Below, one piece after another: positions 25,363 through 34,423 of a stretch of DNA of 64,000 nt (its first letter is position 1; every line of letters begins with the position of its first letter). The stretch is from JAHBNG01 sp039028975 (GTDB lineage Bacteria > Chloroflexota > Anaerolineae > Caldilineales > Caldilineaceae), in NCBI GenBank assembly GCA_039028975.1, contig JBCCHB010000083.1, positions 1 through 64,000 on the forward strand. The letters are read 5' to 3'. The notes beneath the pieces are model-generated. The model was not told where the DNA came from and ran no database searches. It saw only the letters and a list, made by a program, of their open reading frames with translations. A program made the position numbers and the translations under genes.

Positions 25363-25374
25363 GAAAAGAATTTT

Positions 25375-26055
25375 ATGACCCAATCCAACAATCCAATACG
25401 AGAAAATCGGATCTTAGAGGCCGCTGCCCAGCTCTTTATTCATTATGGCTTTGACAAAACCACCGTGAGTGATGTGGCCAAGCAGGCAGGCGTAAGCAAA
25501 GGGGCTATCTATCTTCACTTCGATAGCAAAGACGAGCTATTTGAAGCGTTGATGCATCGTGAAGTCATGGCCTATCAAGAGCGTTGGCTGGATCTGCTTG
25601 ATGCCGATCCGCTTGGGGGGACTATCGGCGCTATGTACAAGAATGTACTTGTTGCCTTAAGTGGCAGCCCGTTTATGTCTGCCATTTTTCGCCAGGATGG
25701 ACGTATCCTGGGTAGCTATCTACATAAGCCAGAGGGGCTTTTTAAGAAACAGAACCAATCTATACGATACGAATTTGTCAAGATGATGCAAGACGCTGGC
25801 GCTATGCGACAAGATATTGACCCACAGGTGACAGCCCACATTATGAATATGTTGGCCTATGGCTTAGTGGCTATACAAGAGATCATAGACCAAGAACACA
25901 TCCCGCCCACCGATGAGGTCATCAATGGGATTGCTGAGATGATGGATCGAGCCTTCACGCCAGAAGATGGGGGCAACAGCGAGGCCGGAAAGGCAATTGT
26001 GCGACAGATTTCAGATGCCGCTCGGCAGGCATTTGAGGAGGCAAAGACCAAATGA
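25375..26055 (+). CDS. TetR/AcrR family transcriptional regulator
   Basis: 226 aa. The N-terminal helix-turn-helix is classic: ILEAAAQLFIHYGFDKTT, VSDVAKQAGVSKGAIYLHF, DSKDELFEAL. The C-terminal helical domain binds an unknown ligand. It is the first gene of an operon with an ABC exporter, and its stop overlaps the ATPase start (ATGA). It most likely represses this operon by binding the palindromes overlapping the promoter at 25297-25362, with release by a compound that the exporter removes. Confidence 0.93.
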   Translation: MTQSNNPIRENRILEAAAQLFIHYGFDKTTVSDVAKQAGVSKGAIYLHFDSKDELFEALMHREVMAYQERWLDLLDADPLGGTIGAMYKNVLVALSGSPFMSAIFRQDGRILGSYLHKPEGLFKKQNQSIRYEFVKMMQDAGAMRQDIDPQVTAHIMNMLAYGLVAIQEIIDQEHIPPTDEVINGIAEMMDRAFTPEDGGNSEAGKAIVRQISDAARQAFEEAKTK

Positions 26056-26939
26056 TATCCGTATCCAACTTAACCTATGCGTATCCTGGGGCAAAGGCAG
26101 AGACGCTTCATGGTCTCGATTTTGAGATTTCCCAAGGCGAGATTTTTGGCTTTCTAGGTCCATCAGGCGCGGGAAAATCAACGACCCAGAAGATCCTAAT
26201 TGGACTACTCAAAGAGTACCATGGCTCGATTCAGGTAATGGAGCAGGAAGTGCGCGAGTGGGGTCAGGACTATTTTGAGCATGTAGGCGTATCCTTTGAG
26301 CTGCCCAATCATTATCTCAAATTGAGCGCTCTAGAGAATCTGAGCTACTTTCAATCCCTCTATCAGCATGAAACCGCAGACCCCATGAGCGTCCTTGAAT
26401 GGGTTGGCTTGGAAGAAGATGCAGAGAAGAAGGTTGCTGACTTTAGCAAGGGAATGAAGATCCGCCTAAATGTGGCCCGGAGCCTGCTCCACAAGCCGAA
26501 GATTCTCTTTCTAGATGAGCCGACCAGCGGTTTGGATCCGGTCAATGCTCGGAAGATCAAAGACCTAATTCTGCGTATTCGCCAAGAGGGGACAACTGTC
26601 TTTGTAACGACCCACGATATGAATGTGGCCGATCAGCTCTGTGACCGAGTCGCATTTATTACCATGGGTAAAATTAGCGTTATCGATGCCCCATCGGCTT
26701 TAAAGAAACAATATGGCAAGCGGACCGTACGCGTTGGCTACGTCAACGGAGCGGGCACCCTGCAATACCAGGACTTTCCCGTCGACGGATTGGGCGATAA
26801 TGTTGCTTTCCAGAATCTACTCAAGCAGGTGGATCCCATCGAGACCATTCACAGCCAAGAGACAACGTTGGAAAATATCTTTATTCAGGTAACAGGCGAG
26901 GCGTTATATGGCGGCTCTTCTGAAACGGAGCTGAGTTAA
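26052..26939 (+). CDS. ABC exporter ATP-binding protein
   Basis: 295 aa. Walker A GPSGAGKSTTQ, Q-loop VGVSFELPNHY, signature DFSKGMKIRLNVAR, Walker B ILFLDEPTSGLDP and switch VTTHDMNVAD. The C-terminal 80 residues form the extra domain common in drug- or lipid-exporting ABC-2 ATPases. It is coupled to the TetR gene by a 4-nt overlap and followed after 5 nt by the first permease. The set resembles fluoroquinolone-export type systems (one ATPase, two unlike permeases), but the substrate is a guess. Confidence 0.93.
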   Translation: MISVSNLTYAYPGAKAETLHGLDFEISQGEIFGFLGPSGAGKSTTQKILIGLLKEYHGSIQVMEQEVREWGQDYFEHVGVSFELPNHYLKLSALENLSYFQSLYQHETADPMSVLEWVGLEEDAEKKVADFSKGMKIRLNVARSLLHKPKILFLDEPTSGLDPVNARKIKDLILRIRQEGTTVFVTTHDMNVADQLCDRVAFITMGKISVIDAPSALKKQYGKRTVRVGYVNGAGTLQYQDFPVDGLGDNVAFQNLLKQVDPIETIHSQETTLENIFIQVTGEALYGGSSETELS

Positions 26940-26944
26940 CCAAC

Positions 26945-27670
26945 ATGAATCGACTTTTCGCAGCCATGAAGCTGGATATGACGGTCCAGTGGCGCAACAA
27001 TCTATATTTCATTGGCCTTGGAGCGGGTGCCTTGGTGGCCATCGCATTAGGGCAACTTTCCGGTCCGGAGCAATTGCCCTGGACGATTCCGACGCTCATG
27101 TTGCTGGTTGTAGGCGGCTCTACGTTGCTCTATGTAGCCGGCATGATCATGTTTGAAAAAGACGAAGGAACCCTTAGCGCGACCATCGTCTCCCCCTTGC
27201 GTACATCTGAATATCTGGGGTCCAAGCTAATTACCTTAACAGGCTTAGCCACCCTAGAATCAGTCGTCATGGTGGGTGGGGCAATGTTGATTATGAGGTT
27301 GAGTAGCGCCGTAAGTTTGCCCAATATTCCAATTCTATTCGTCGGGATCATTGCTATTGGCTTAATCTACACGCTGATCGGGATCATACTGATTGTACGC
27401 TATCAGAGCATTACCGACTTTTTGATTCCCATGTCGGGGATTGCTGTCTTGCTGCAGCTTCCCTTTCTCTACTTTTTAGGCTGGGTTGAGCTACCGCTCT
27501 TTCTACTCATTCCGACCAGCGCCCCGAGCATAATCATGAAAGGGGCCTATATGGAACTTTCAATCTGGGATTGGCTCTATGGCATTGGATATACGGCTAT
27601 CCTCATTATTGGTCTAAGTTGGTGGGCATATCGCGCCTTCCATACATTTGTTGTTACGAAGGTGGGATAA
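26945..27670 (+). CDS. ABC-2 type permease, first subunit
   Basis: 241 aa with six hydrophobic segments, the usual layout of half-size ABC-2 permeases. The N-terminal amphipathic stretch (MKLDMTVQWRNNLYFIG) and the cytoplasmic loop MFEKDEGTLSATIVSPL, which contacts the ATPase, are characteristic. It pairs with the second permease encoded 96 nt downstream to form the export channel. Confidence 0.85.
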   Translation: MNRLFAAMKLDMTVQWRNNLYFIGLGAGALVAIALGQLSGPEQLPWTIPTLMLLVVGGSTLLYVAGMIMFEKDEGTLSATIVSPLRTSEYLGSKLITLTGLATLESVVMVGGAMLIMRLSSAVSLPNIPILFVGIIAIGLIYTLIGIILIVRYQSITDFLIPMSGIAVLLQLPFLYFLGWVELPLFLLIPTSAPSIIMKGAYMELSIWDWLYGIGYTAILIIGLSWWAYRAFHTFVVTKVG

Positions 27671-27766
27671 ATTAAAAGAACCGTAAATAGCTTGCGCGTT
27701 TCACTCGGATGTGACCCCTCAAGTGACCAAGCTGTTTAATTCTCGTTTCTGAGGTAGGATAAACCT

Positions 27767-28531
27767 ATGCAAATGACAGAACTTGTACGCAAAGTTGGCC
27801 CCGTCGATGTGAAGCTCATCCGGCGGGACAGTTTCCTTCTCTTTATGCTGGCGTTTGCGGTGATTATTGCCGTCGTGTTGCGCTCGCTATTGCCTTGGCT
27901 CAATGATATGCTGGCACAAAATGAAGTCTTGCCCGGCGAACGCTTTCCAGTCTATCTGGAATCCTTCTATCCGCTTATCGTTGGCTACATGACCTTCTTT
28001 ACTGGTTCATTGCTGGTTGGCACCATCTTTGGCTTTGTTTTGTTGGATGAAAAAGATGACAATACCCTTACCGCCATGATGGTTACACCGATCCCGCTGA
28101 GTCAATATGCTCTCTACCGAGTTGGCGTGCCGGCGCTTCTGGCCTTCTTTATTATTATGGGCATGATGTTAGCCGTTAGCCAGGTTGTGCCGCCCATCTG
28201 GCAATTGCTCTTATTGGCTGCAGGTGGTGCGCTGACTGCTCCGATTATCTCTCTTTTCTTTGCCATTGTGGCTGAAAACAAAGTGCAGGGCTTTGCCTAC
28301 TCTAAGTTTGGTGGAATCGCTGGGTGGACCATTCTTATTGGCTGGTTTGTACGGGAACCGTGGCAGTGGCTGATTGGGTTTTTCCCGCCTTTTTGGATCA
28401 ATAAGGCGTACTGGCTGGCCCTTGAGGGGCGATCGATTTGGTGGGCCGCACTGGCCATAGGCGTTCTTCTCCAGCTACTGTTGATCCGTTGGATGCTGAA
28501 TCGATTTAGCCAAGTGGCGTACCGAACGTAA
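27767..28531 (+). CDS. ABC-2 type permease, second subunit
   Basis: 254 aa with six membrane segments. The ATPase-contact loop reads LLDEKDDNTLTAMMVTPIPL, similar in form to the loop of the first permease (EKDEGTLSATIVSPL), so the two are ancient paralogues. A ribosome binding site (GAGGTAGGA) lies upstream of the ATG at 27767. It is the last gene of the TetR-ABC operon; the following spacer holds a hairpin. Confidence 0.85.
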   Translation: MQMTELVRKVGPVDVKLIRRDSFLLFMLAFAVIIAVVLRSLLPWLNDMLAQNEVLPGERFPVYLESFYPLIVGYMTFFTGSLLVGTIFGFVLLDEKDDNTLTAMMVTPIPLSQYALYRVGVPALLAFFIIMGMMLAVSQVVPPIWQLLLLAAGGALTAPIISLFFAIVAENKVQGFAYSKFGGIAGWTILIGWFVREPWQWLIGFFPPFWINKAYWLALEGRSIWWAALAIGVLLQLLLIRWMLNRFSQVAYRT

Positions 28532-28706
28532 GCGTGATGGAATGATATTACGGTCTAGCCATATTTGACAGAGTGTATTGTGCTGTTTAAGAATGAGAAA
28601 ATACAATACAAATTTAGTAGATTGCAATAGCCTGGATGTTCACAAGGCCGACTCTTGACTAAGGATCGAGAATTGAATAAAACGTAATGGAAGATCTCTC
28701 GGGTAC

Positions 28707-28749
28707 TCAAGATGACAGAACCGAACTTTCGGGTTTTATTTGATCTTGA
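28707..28749. terminator. Weak hairpin behind exporter operon
   Basis: TCAAGAT (28707-28713) pairs with ATCTTGA (28743-28749), with an inner AACCGAA/TTCGGGTT partial stem followed by TTTTATTT. It is a plausible but imperfect terminator in the 278-nt spacer before the antiporter gene. Nothing else is recognised in that spacer. Confidence 0.35.
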
Positions 28750-28809
28750 TTCCTAAGCGACCAGGCGACTGCGGACTACTGACACTTTCCTCATCATTCA
28801 AACAAATCT

Positions 28810-29733
28810 ATGACACTCCTTATTGACATTGGCATCATCATTCTCTGCATCTTGGCTCTCTGGTATGGGGCAATCTGGATCGTTGGCTCGGCGACTCGAA
28901 TTGCCAGAAGGACTGGACTCTCGGAGCTGATCATTGGCCTGACAGTTGTTGCGCTGGGTACGTCCGCTCCGGAATTTGCCGTAACGCTTGTATCGGCATT
29001 CAATGGCCAGTCCGATATATCAGTTGGTAATATCGTCGGCTCCAATATCTTTAACCTTGGCTTCATTTTAGGTGGCGTAGCACTGGTGAGCGTGGTCAAA
29101 ACGACCCGACCACTCATTCATCGGGACGGCGCAGCCCTTTTGGTTTCTTCCCTGATTTTGCTCTTTTTTCTGCGAGATCTCACCTTATCCCGTTTGGAGG
29201 GAGGTATCTTTGTTGCTTTGCTAATTGGTTATGTCCTGTACCTGATTAGCCAGGGCCAAGATATGGGAGATGAGATCCCTGAAGGTGAATTTAGTCCTCT
29301 TGATGTAGGTCGGTTAATTGCGGGCTTGGCACTAATTGTTGGCGGTGGTCACTTTTTGGTTGAGTCTGCATCGGAAATTGCTCGCTTCGCCGGGATATCT
29401 GAATGGGTCATTGGTGTAACCATTGTGGCTGCAGGTACATCCGCTCCTGAGATGGCCACATCGCTTACGGCCGTCTTGAGAGGGCAACATGGGCTGTCTG
29501 CCGGTAACCTAATCGGTAGTGATCTCTTTAACGTGCTGGGTGTTTTGGGGGTTGCTGGAATGATTCAACCCCTGCAAGTTGATGCGGAGGCTATTGAGAG
29601 CGTATTAATGCTCAGTGGGATGATCCTGCTAGTTCTCCTGATGCTCCGCTCTCGGTGGGAGCTTTCCCGCTGGGAAGGGGGGCTGTTGGTGCTGATTGGG
29701 GTCGCACGCTGGCTCTTTGACTTTTTGGGCTAA
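28810..29733 (+). CDS. Calcium/sodium antiporter, CaCA family (YrbG-like)
   Basis: 307 aa with about ten membrane helices in two inverted halves. Each half has the ion-binding alpha repeat: ALGTSAPEFAVT with VGNIVGSNIFNLG in the first, and AAGTSAPEMATS with AGNLIGSDLFNVLG in the second. The conserved Glu in each (GTSAPE) binds the cation. It exchanges Ca2+ against Na+ or H+ across the cytoplasmic membrane. The second half has Asp for Asn in GSDLFN, a change common among bacterial members. Single gene; start context AATCTATG without ribosome binding site. Confidence 0.93.
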   Translation: MTLLIDIGIIILCILALWYGAIWIVGSATRIARRTGLSELIIGLTVVALGTSAPEFAVTLVSAFNGQSDISVGNIVGSNIFNLGFILGGVALVSVVKTTRPLIHRDGAALLVSSLILLFFLRDLTLSRLEGGIFVALLIGYVLYLISQGQDMGDEIPEGEFSPLDVGRLIAGLALIVGGGHFLVESASEIARFAGISEWVIGVTIVAAGTSAPEMATSLTAVLRGQHGLSAGNLIGSDLFNVLGVLGVAGMIQPLQVDAEAIESVLMLSGMILLVLLMLRSRWELSRWEGGLLVLIGVARWLFDFLG

Positions 29734-29775
29734 AATAATGCTCGGTACCGGTATGTGTACATCTTTGGTTTAGCC

Positions 29776-30444
29776 TTATTTCCACGCAAATGTGGGCTGG
29801 TCATAGTGAGCTACCCGGGTCTCGTTGCCCAAAATCGCGACTTCACGAAATTGGTAGAGCAGGGCCGCTGTTGGAGCCGCTATCCAACCAGTTCCAATGG
29901 GCATGCGAAGTACGGGATGCTCGCTGGCTGTTGATTTCTCCAGCAGCGGGGCATCCTCCCGCATAAACTCCGCCAGGGGAATTCTGTGAATGGATGCTAC
30001 CTCGTCAGGATTGGGAGCCAGCTTGACATTGGGACCACCCCAAACCACGATGGGTTTCATGACATAACCCGAGCGGGTTGTAAAGTCATCTAGTTGCCCC
30101 AAAATGTGCTCACCTGAAAGCTGTAGACCCACTTCCTCTTCCAGCTCTCGTAGTGCTGCATCCTTAGGGCTTTCGCCTTGCTCTATTCTGCCCCCAGGCA
30201 AGGCCCATTGACCTGCATGCTTTCTTAATTTCATCGAGCGCCGAGTTAGGATGAGCGCTGCATGATCTGCCCAGCTACGTTGATAGGGAATGTCGTAAAT
30301 TCCTGGGTCATTAGATACATTGACGACTGTCAAGGTTACCGCAGCTTGCTTTAGTCCAGCTACAGGATGGTTGACAACCTTGAATGTTTGCAAGTTGGCC
30401 TGGATCCGGTGACACAATTCTTGTGAACAAAGGTAGTGATTCAT
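29776..30444 (-). CDS. Nudix hydrolase
   Basis: About 222 aa from the ATG at 30444; the frame continues to a TTG at 30480. The Nudix box G-x5-E-x7-REL-x-EE is complete (GGRIEQGESPKDAALRELEEEVGL), with the metal-binding Glu residues in place. The region before it (RSWADHAALILTRRS) and the 50 residues after fit coenzyme A pyrophosphatase-type members, which cleave nucleotide diphosphate derivatives. It converges with the antiporter gene. The substrate is uncertain. Confidence 0.85.
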   Translation of the reverse strand: MNHYLCSQELCHRIQANLQTFKVVNHPVAGLKQAAVTLTVVNVSNDPGIYDIPYQRSWADHAALILTRRSMKLRKHAGQWALPGGRIEQGESPKDAALRELEEEVGLQLSGEHILGQLDDFTTRSGYVMKPIVVWGGPNVKLAPNPDEVASIHRIPLAEFMREDAPLLEKSTASEHPVLRMPIGTGWIAAPTAALLYQFREVAILGNETRVAHYDQPTFAWK

Positions 30445-30659
30445 ATAATATACTCTACGACTGATTGCCCAGAATGTCAATCATGCAACAGTAGAAAGGA
30501 GCATCCTCGTATCGGGCAAAATATGAGCTGAGATTCTTTGCTAGCCGGAAGATATTTGAAATTGGCCGAGAGACCCGCTCAGAATGAAAACATCCAGATC
30601 GAACAGTACTATTCGCCCATTAGCTGAGATGCTCCCACAGTAGGATAAGCTCCAAACCT

Positions 30660-31820
30660 ATGTCCGAACTTACCGATCTCCACCATGATTTGCGCCGAGG
30701 TGTCCAGCAACTCTGCGCCCGATACCCAAATGAGTATTGGCAGCAGCTAGATAGGGAAGACGCCTACCCAACCGACTTTGTTAAGGCTATGACCGAAGCG
30801 GGCTATCTGGCTGCGCTGATACCAGAGGCGTATGGCGGTGTGGGCGTAGGCGTCACTGAGGCATCAATTATTCTGGAGGAGGTTCACCGCTCGGGAGGGA
30901 ATGCGGCAGCCTGTCATGCCCAGATGTATATCATGGGAACTGTGCTGCGCCATGGTTCCGTCGAGCAGAAAAACTCCTATCTGCCCAAAATTGCCTCGGG
31001 GGAATTACGTCTTCAAGCTTTTGGGGTGACCGAACCAGACGCTGGCACCGACACCACCAACATCCGCACGACGGCTGTCAAAGAAGGAGACAACTATGTG
31101 GTGAATGGACAGAAAATTTGGACTTCCCGAGCAGAGCACTCTGATCTGATGTTGCTCCTCGCTCGCACCACGCCTCGTGAAGATGTCCAAAAGCGGACCG
31201 AAGGTCTTTCCGTTTTTTTGCTTGATCTCAAAAGCGCCCTCAACGACGGCGTCACTATTGAGCCAATCGAAACCATGATCAACCATCAGACGACCCAGGT
31301 CTTCTTTGATAATCTGCGCATTCCAGCCGATAGCTTAATTGGTGAAGAAGGTATGGGGTTCCGCTATATCTTGGATGGGATGAACGCAGAGCGAATTCTT
31401 ATCGCTGCTGAATGTATTGGCGATGGCTACTGGTTTACGGAGCATGCGACTCAATACGCCAGTGAGCGGGAAGTCTTTGGGCGGCCTATCGGGCAGAATC
31501 AGGGCGTACAGTTTCCGATTGCCCAGGCATATATCCACGTGCGTGCAGCCGATCTTATGCGCTATGAAGCCGCACGACTCTTTGATGAGGGGCAACCGTG
31601 CGGTGCAGAAGCCAACATGGCCAAATTACTGGCGGCTGATGCATCTTGGGAGGCAGCAAACGCAGCAATGCAAACCTACGGTGGGTTTGGTTTTGCCAGA
31701 GAATACGATGTGGAGAGAAAATTCCGTGAGACTCGCCTCTATCAGATTGCGCCTATCTCGACCAATTTGGTGCTCTCCTATGTAGGGCAGCATATTCTGG
31801 GTATGCCTCGTTCGTTTTAG
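30660..31820 (+). CDS. Acyl-CoA dehydrogenase
   Basis: 386 aa, standard length. FAD-binding and substrate motifs: LQAFGVTEPDAGTDTTNIRT, NGQKIWTSRAEHSDLMLLLART, REVFGRPIGQNQGVQFPIAQ, and the C-terminal MQTYGGFGFAREYDVERKFRE with the Glu in the position used as catalytic base by many members. It oxidises an acyl-CoA to an enoyl-CoA in the cytoplasm, passing electrons to ETF. With the CoA-transferase at 6.1 kb it shows acyl-CoA metabolism, but no complete pathway is adjacent. It lies 25 nt upstream of the PP2C gene. Confidence 0.92.
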   Translation: MSELTDLHHDLRRGVQQLCARYPNEYWQQLDREDAYPTDFVKAMTEAGYLAALIPEAYGGVGVGVTEASIILEEVHRSGGNAAACHAQMYIMGTVLRHGSVEQKNSYLPKIASGELRLQAFGVTEPDAGTDTTNIRTTAVKEGDNYVVNGQKIWTSRAEHSDLMLLLARTTPREDVQKRTEGLSVFLLDLKSALNDGVTIEPIETMINHQTTQVFFDNLRIPADSLIGEEGMGFRYILDGMNAERILIAAECIGDGYWFTEHATQYASEREVFGRPIGQNQGVQFPIAQAYIHVRAADLMRYEAARLFDEGQPCGAEANMAKLLAADASWEAANAAMQTYGGFGFAREYDVERKFRETRLYQIAPISTNLVLSYVGQHILGMPRSF

Positions 31821-31845
31821 GACAAAAATTTGAATCCAGGTCTGC

Positions 31846-32490
31846 ATGAGAAACTACTTTACCTTTTCCTGCCGCGGTGGCGGCTCTACAAATGAAGATG
31901 CCTATCTTGTAAAGGAGCATCCTCAGGATTCATCCATGCTGATTGTTGCATTGGCTGATGGGCAAGGGGGGCGCCCAGGCGGCAAAGCAGGTGCTGAAAC
32001 AGCCTGCCAAGCGGCTGTGGAAACGGCAATCTCTTATTCTGTTCGTCAACTAACCCGACCCAAGACGTGGTCGAAAATAGTTGAAATTTCAGATAAAGCT
32101 GTTTACGAGCGACCAGAGGCTGGGTTGACCACGTTGGTCGCTCTCTGCGTGACGGATCGTATTGTCTGCGGTGCATCCAATGGGGATAGCGCAGCCATTC
32201 TTCTAAATGTGCGAGACCAATATCATGAATTGACTTCAAGTCAGTTTAAGAATCCTCCAGTTGGTTCGGGGCAGGCCCAAGCTGCCCCATTCCGCGAACA
32301 ACTTGTGGATCCCTGGCTGATTCTACTTATGTCGGATGGACTCTGGAAGTATGCTGGCTGGTCGAGCATCAGTTCTATCATTAAGACACGGCAGGGAACA
32401 GAATTAATGAATGCTTTGCAAAACGAGATACGCCTGAACATTGGTCCCTTTCGAGACGATACAACTGCCGTTTTAGTACAATCTGAGTGA
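31846..32490 (+). CDS. PP2C-type protein phosphatase, minimal
   Basis: 214 aa, a stand-alone catalytic domain. Motifs: GSTNEDAYLV near the start, ADGQGG with the first metal-binding Asp, TTLVALCV, GDSAAILL, LMSDGLWKY and FRDDTTAVLV with the last metal-binding Asp. It removes phosphate from Ser/Thr residues in the cytoplasm. No protein kinase of the Hanks type is nearby; the APH-like kinase at 0.35 kb is far away. It precedes the ParB-USP gene on the same strand, separated by a repeat of about 80 bp, so the two may be functionally connected. Confidence 0.88.
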   Translation: MRNYFTFSCRGGGSTNEDAYLVKEHPQDSSMLIVALADGQGGRPGGKAGAETACQAAVETAISYSVRQLTRPKTWSKIVEISDKAVYERPEAGLTTLVALCVTDRIVCGASNGDSAAILLNVRDQYHELTSSQFKNPPVGSGQAQAAPFREQLVDPWLILLMSDGLWKYAGWSSISSIIKTRQGTELMNALQNEIRLNIGPFRDDTTAVLVQSE

Positions 32491-32572
32491 CTGGCATACT
32501 GGCAGTCGTGATAAAGTAATATCGTTATGCGAGTGAACAGATGCTATTTTATGCGGGGCCTGAGTAAATATT
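32491..32572 (-). repeat. Dispersed ~80-bp intergenic repeat, copy C (inverted)
   Basis: On the minus strand it reads ACTCAGGC, CCGCATAAA, ATAACGATATT, TTTATCACGACTGCC, in the same order and spacing as copies A and B at 22.6 and 23.7 kb. It fills the gap between the PP2C and ParB-USP genes, in the orientation opposite to both genes. The stem possible in copies A and B is not kept here. Confidence 0.6.
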
Positions 32573-32573
32573 G

Positions 32574-34385
32574 ATGCATACTTATCCCTCGACAAGTTAT
32601 GAATTGGCCGTAAGAGATTTTCAACGCGCTCGGAAATCAGCCGTTCTGCGTCAGATTCTAGCCAGATTACAAGGTCAATCCTCTGAGCTGCTCGACTACG
32701 AGACCATATGCCGCCAACTCCAGCCATTGGAGCGTACCATCGACCGGGGTTTGATGGAGATTCCACTCGACAAGATTGTAGGGAGCGTGGGACGGTATCG
32801 AGATTTCACGCGTGAATTTCTGCCAAAACAACAGAGCGATGAGGCACGCTGGGCACAGGTTAAAGTAGCCATGACCGATATGACAGGTGTCCCACCGATC
32901 GAGGTCTATCAGATTGGCGATGCCTATTTTGTACTGGACGGCAATCATCGGGTCTCTGTTGCTAGGAAGTTAGGGGCCAAAACTATCTCGGCGTACGTTT
33001 CTGAGGTAACGACTAGGGTCTCATTTTCAGCCGATGACGATCCCGATGAGATCATCTGTAAGGCTCGGTATGCCAATTTCCTAGCGCAGACGAATTTAGA
33101 TCAGCACATTCCTAATATTGATCTGCTTATGTCATTGGCTGGCCATTATCAGAGCTTGCTTCGGCAAATTGATCTTCACTATCAGAAGATGCTTCATAAT
33201 CACAAGGATGAACAGCAGGTTGCTGAATCATCTGAAACGCGCGAGTCTGTGCCGCCTCCTATCTCATGGGAAGAGGCTGCATTGTCCTGGTATCGGTCGG
33301 TCTACCTTCCAGTAATCCAAGTCGTACGTGAACTAGGCGTAATGCGCCGCTTCCCCAATCGAACAGAGACAGATATTTATATTTTGCTCTCTGAAAGACG
33401 TGATGAGCTGGAAAAGTCTTTGGGGTGGAGCCTGGAGTTGGCTGAATCATTACCTACTTTGATCCACGCGCAAACCCACATGACAGTTGGAGCCAAGCCT
33501 GCTGGCTACTTGTCAAAAGCTACCAACCCGGCAGGACCGGATCCTTTGGAGAATGTAAGGGTGGGAAGTTGGCGTTTACAGCAACTGGCCATGGGGCGCG
33601 AAGGTCGCCTCTTTGCCGATCTGCTGGTCTTGTTTGAAGGGATTGATGAAGATTGGCGTCTGCTGGAAGCGGCACTTGAGTTGGCTGCCGCCGATCACGA
33701 TCGAATCCTGGCTTTACATATTGTTGATGAACCATCTCAGCTTGAACGTCAATTCATTCAAGATATGGTTGCTCGTTTTGACAGACGCTGTCGCTCTCTG
33801 GGGCTAACGGGCCAATTTGCGGTGGAAGCTGGTGATCCGTTGCGCATTCTGCTCAAACGAGTTGCTTGGTCGGATCTACTCTTCATCAATTTGACGCATC
33901 CGCCTGAATCCAACGTCCTTGACCGGCTTCGTTCCTTTTGGGGCCCAATCATTACTCGCTGCCCGCGACCTTTGCTTATTACACCTCATGCTAATTTTCA
34001 CGGTATGTCACCTTTGTTACTCGCCTACGATGGAAGCCCAAAGGCAGATGAAGCGCTCTTTGTGGCTACCTACCATGCATCTCGCTGGGGCCATGAGCTG
34101 GCGGTGCTTACGGTAGAAACGCCCCACACCAAGGCTGATGCGTTGACCAAAGCCAAAGCCTATCTGGAGAGGCACCAAGTCCAACAGGCCCACTATATTC
34201 TCAGATCAGGGGAGAAATCAGGTCATATCGGTAAGATCATTATGGATACTGCTGCACAGCATGACAGCAATGTCATCATCTTGGGGGGATTTGGCGCACG
34301 ACCTGCCATGCGACTTCTGCGAGGAAGCTCGATAGAATATGTCTTACAGCACTCTGTCGAGCAATCAATCATGATTTGCCAATAG
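32574..34385 (+). CDS. ParB/sulfiredoxin-like domain fused to two universal stress protein domains
   Basis: 603 aa from the ATG at 32574 (a TTG directly before it is in frame). Residues about 55-150 form a ParB-type domain with IPLDKIVGSVGR and YFVLDGNHRVSVARKLGA, the DGNHR motif of ParB CTPase/nuclease-like domains. A central helical part (about 180-300) follows. The C-terminal half has two USP-type folds: a diverged one from about 325 (MGREGRLFADLLVLFEGIDE) and a clearer one from about 480 (LLLAYDGSPKADEA) ending in VIILGGFG and LLRGSSIEYVLQHS, the ATP-binding signature. There is no membrane segment. Its role is unknown; the layout suggests a nucleotide-sensing switch. Confidence 0.75.
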   Translation: MHTYPSTSYELAVRDFQRARKSAVLRQILARLQGQSSELLDYETICRQLQPLERTIDRGLMEIPLDKIVGSVGRYRDFTREFLPKQQSDEARWAQVKVAMTDMTGVPPIEVYQIGDAYFVLDGNHRVSVARKLGAKTISAYVSEVTTRVSFSADDDPDEIICKARYANFLAQTNLDQHIPNIDLLMSLAGHYQSLLRQIDLHYQKMLHNHKDEQQVAESSETRESVPPPISWEEAALSWYRSVYLPVIQVVRELGVMRRFPNRTETDIYILLSERRDELEKSLGWSLELAESLPTLIHAQTHMTVGAKPAGYLSKATNPAGPDPLENVRVGSWRLQQLAMGREGRLFADLLVLFEGIDEDWRLLEAALELAAADHDRILALHIVDEPSQLERQFIQDMVARFDRRCRSLGLTGQFAVEAGDPLRILLKRVAWSDLLFINLTHPPESNVLDRLRSFWGPIITRCPRPLLITPHANFHGMSPLLLAYDGSPKADEALFVATYHASRWGHELAVLTVETPHTKADALTKAKAYLERHQVQQAHYILRSGEKSGHIGKIIMDTAAQHDSNVIILGGFGARPAMRLLRGSSIEYVLQHSVEQSIMICQ

Positions 34386-34423
34386 GGTAACTGTCGTTGG
34401 AGCAAGTCCCAAGCGCTATGGCG

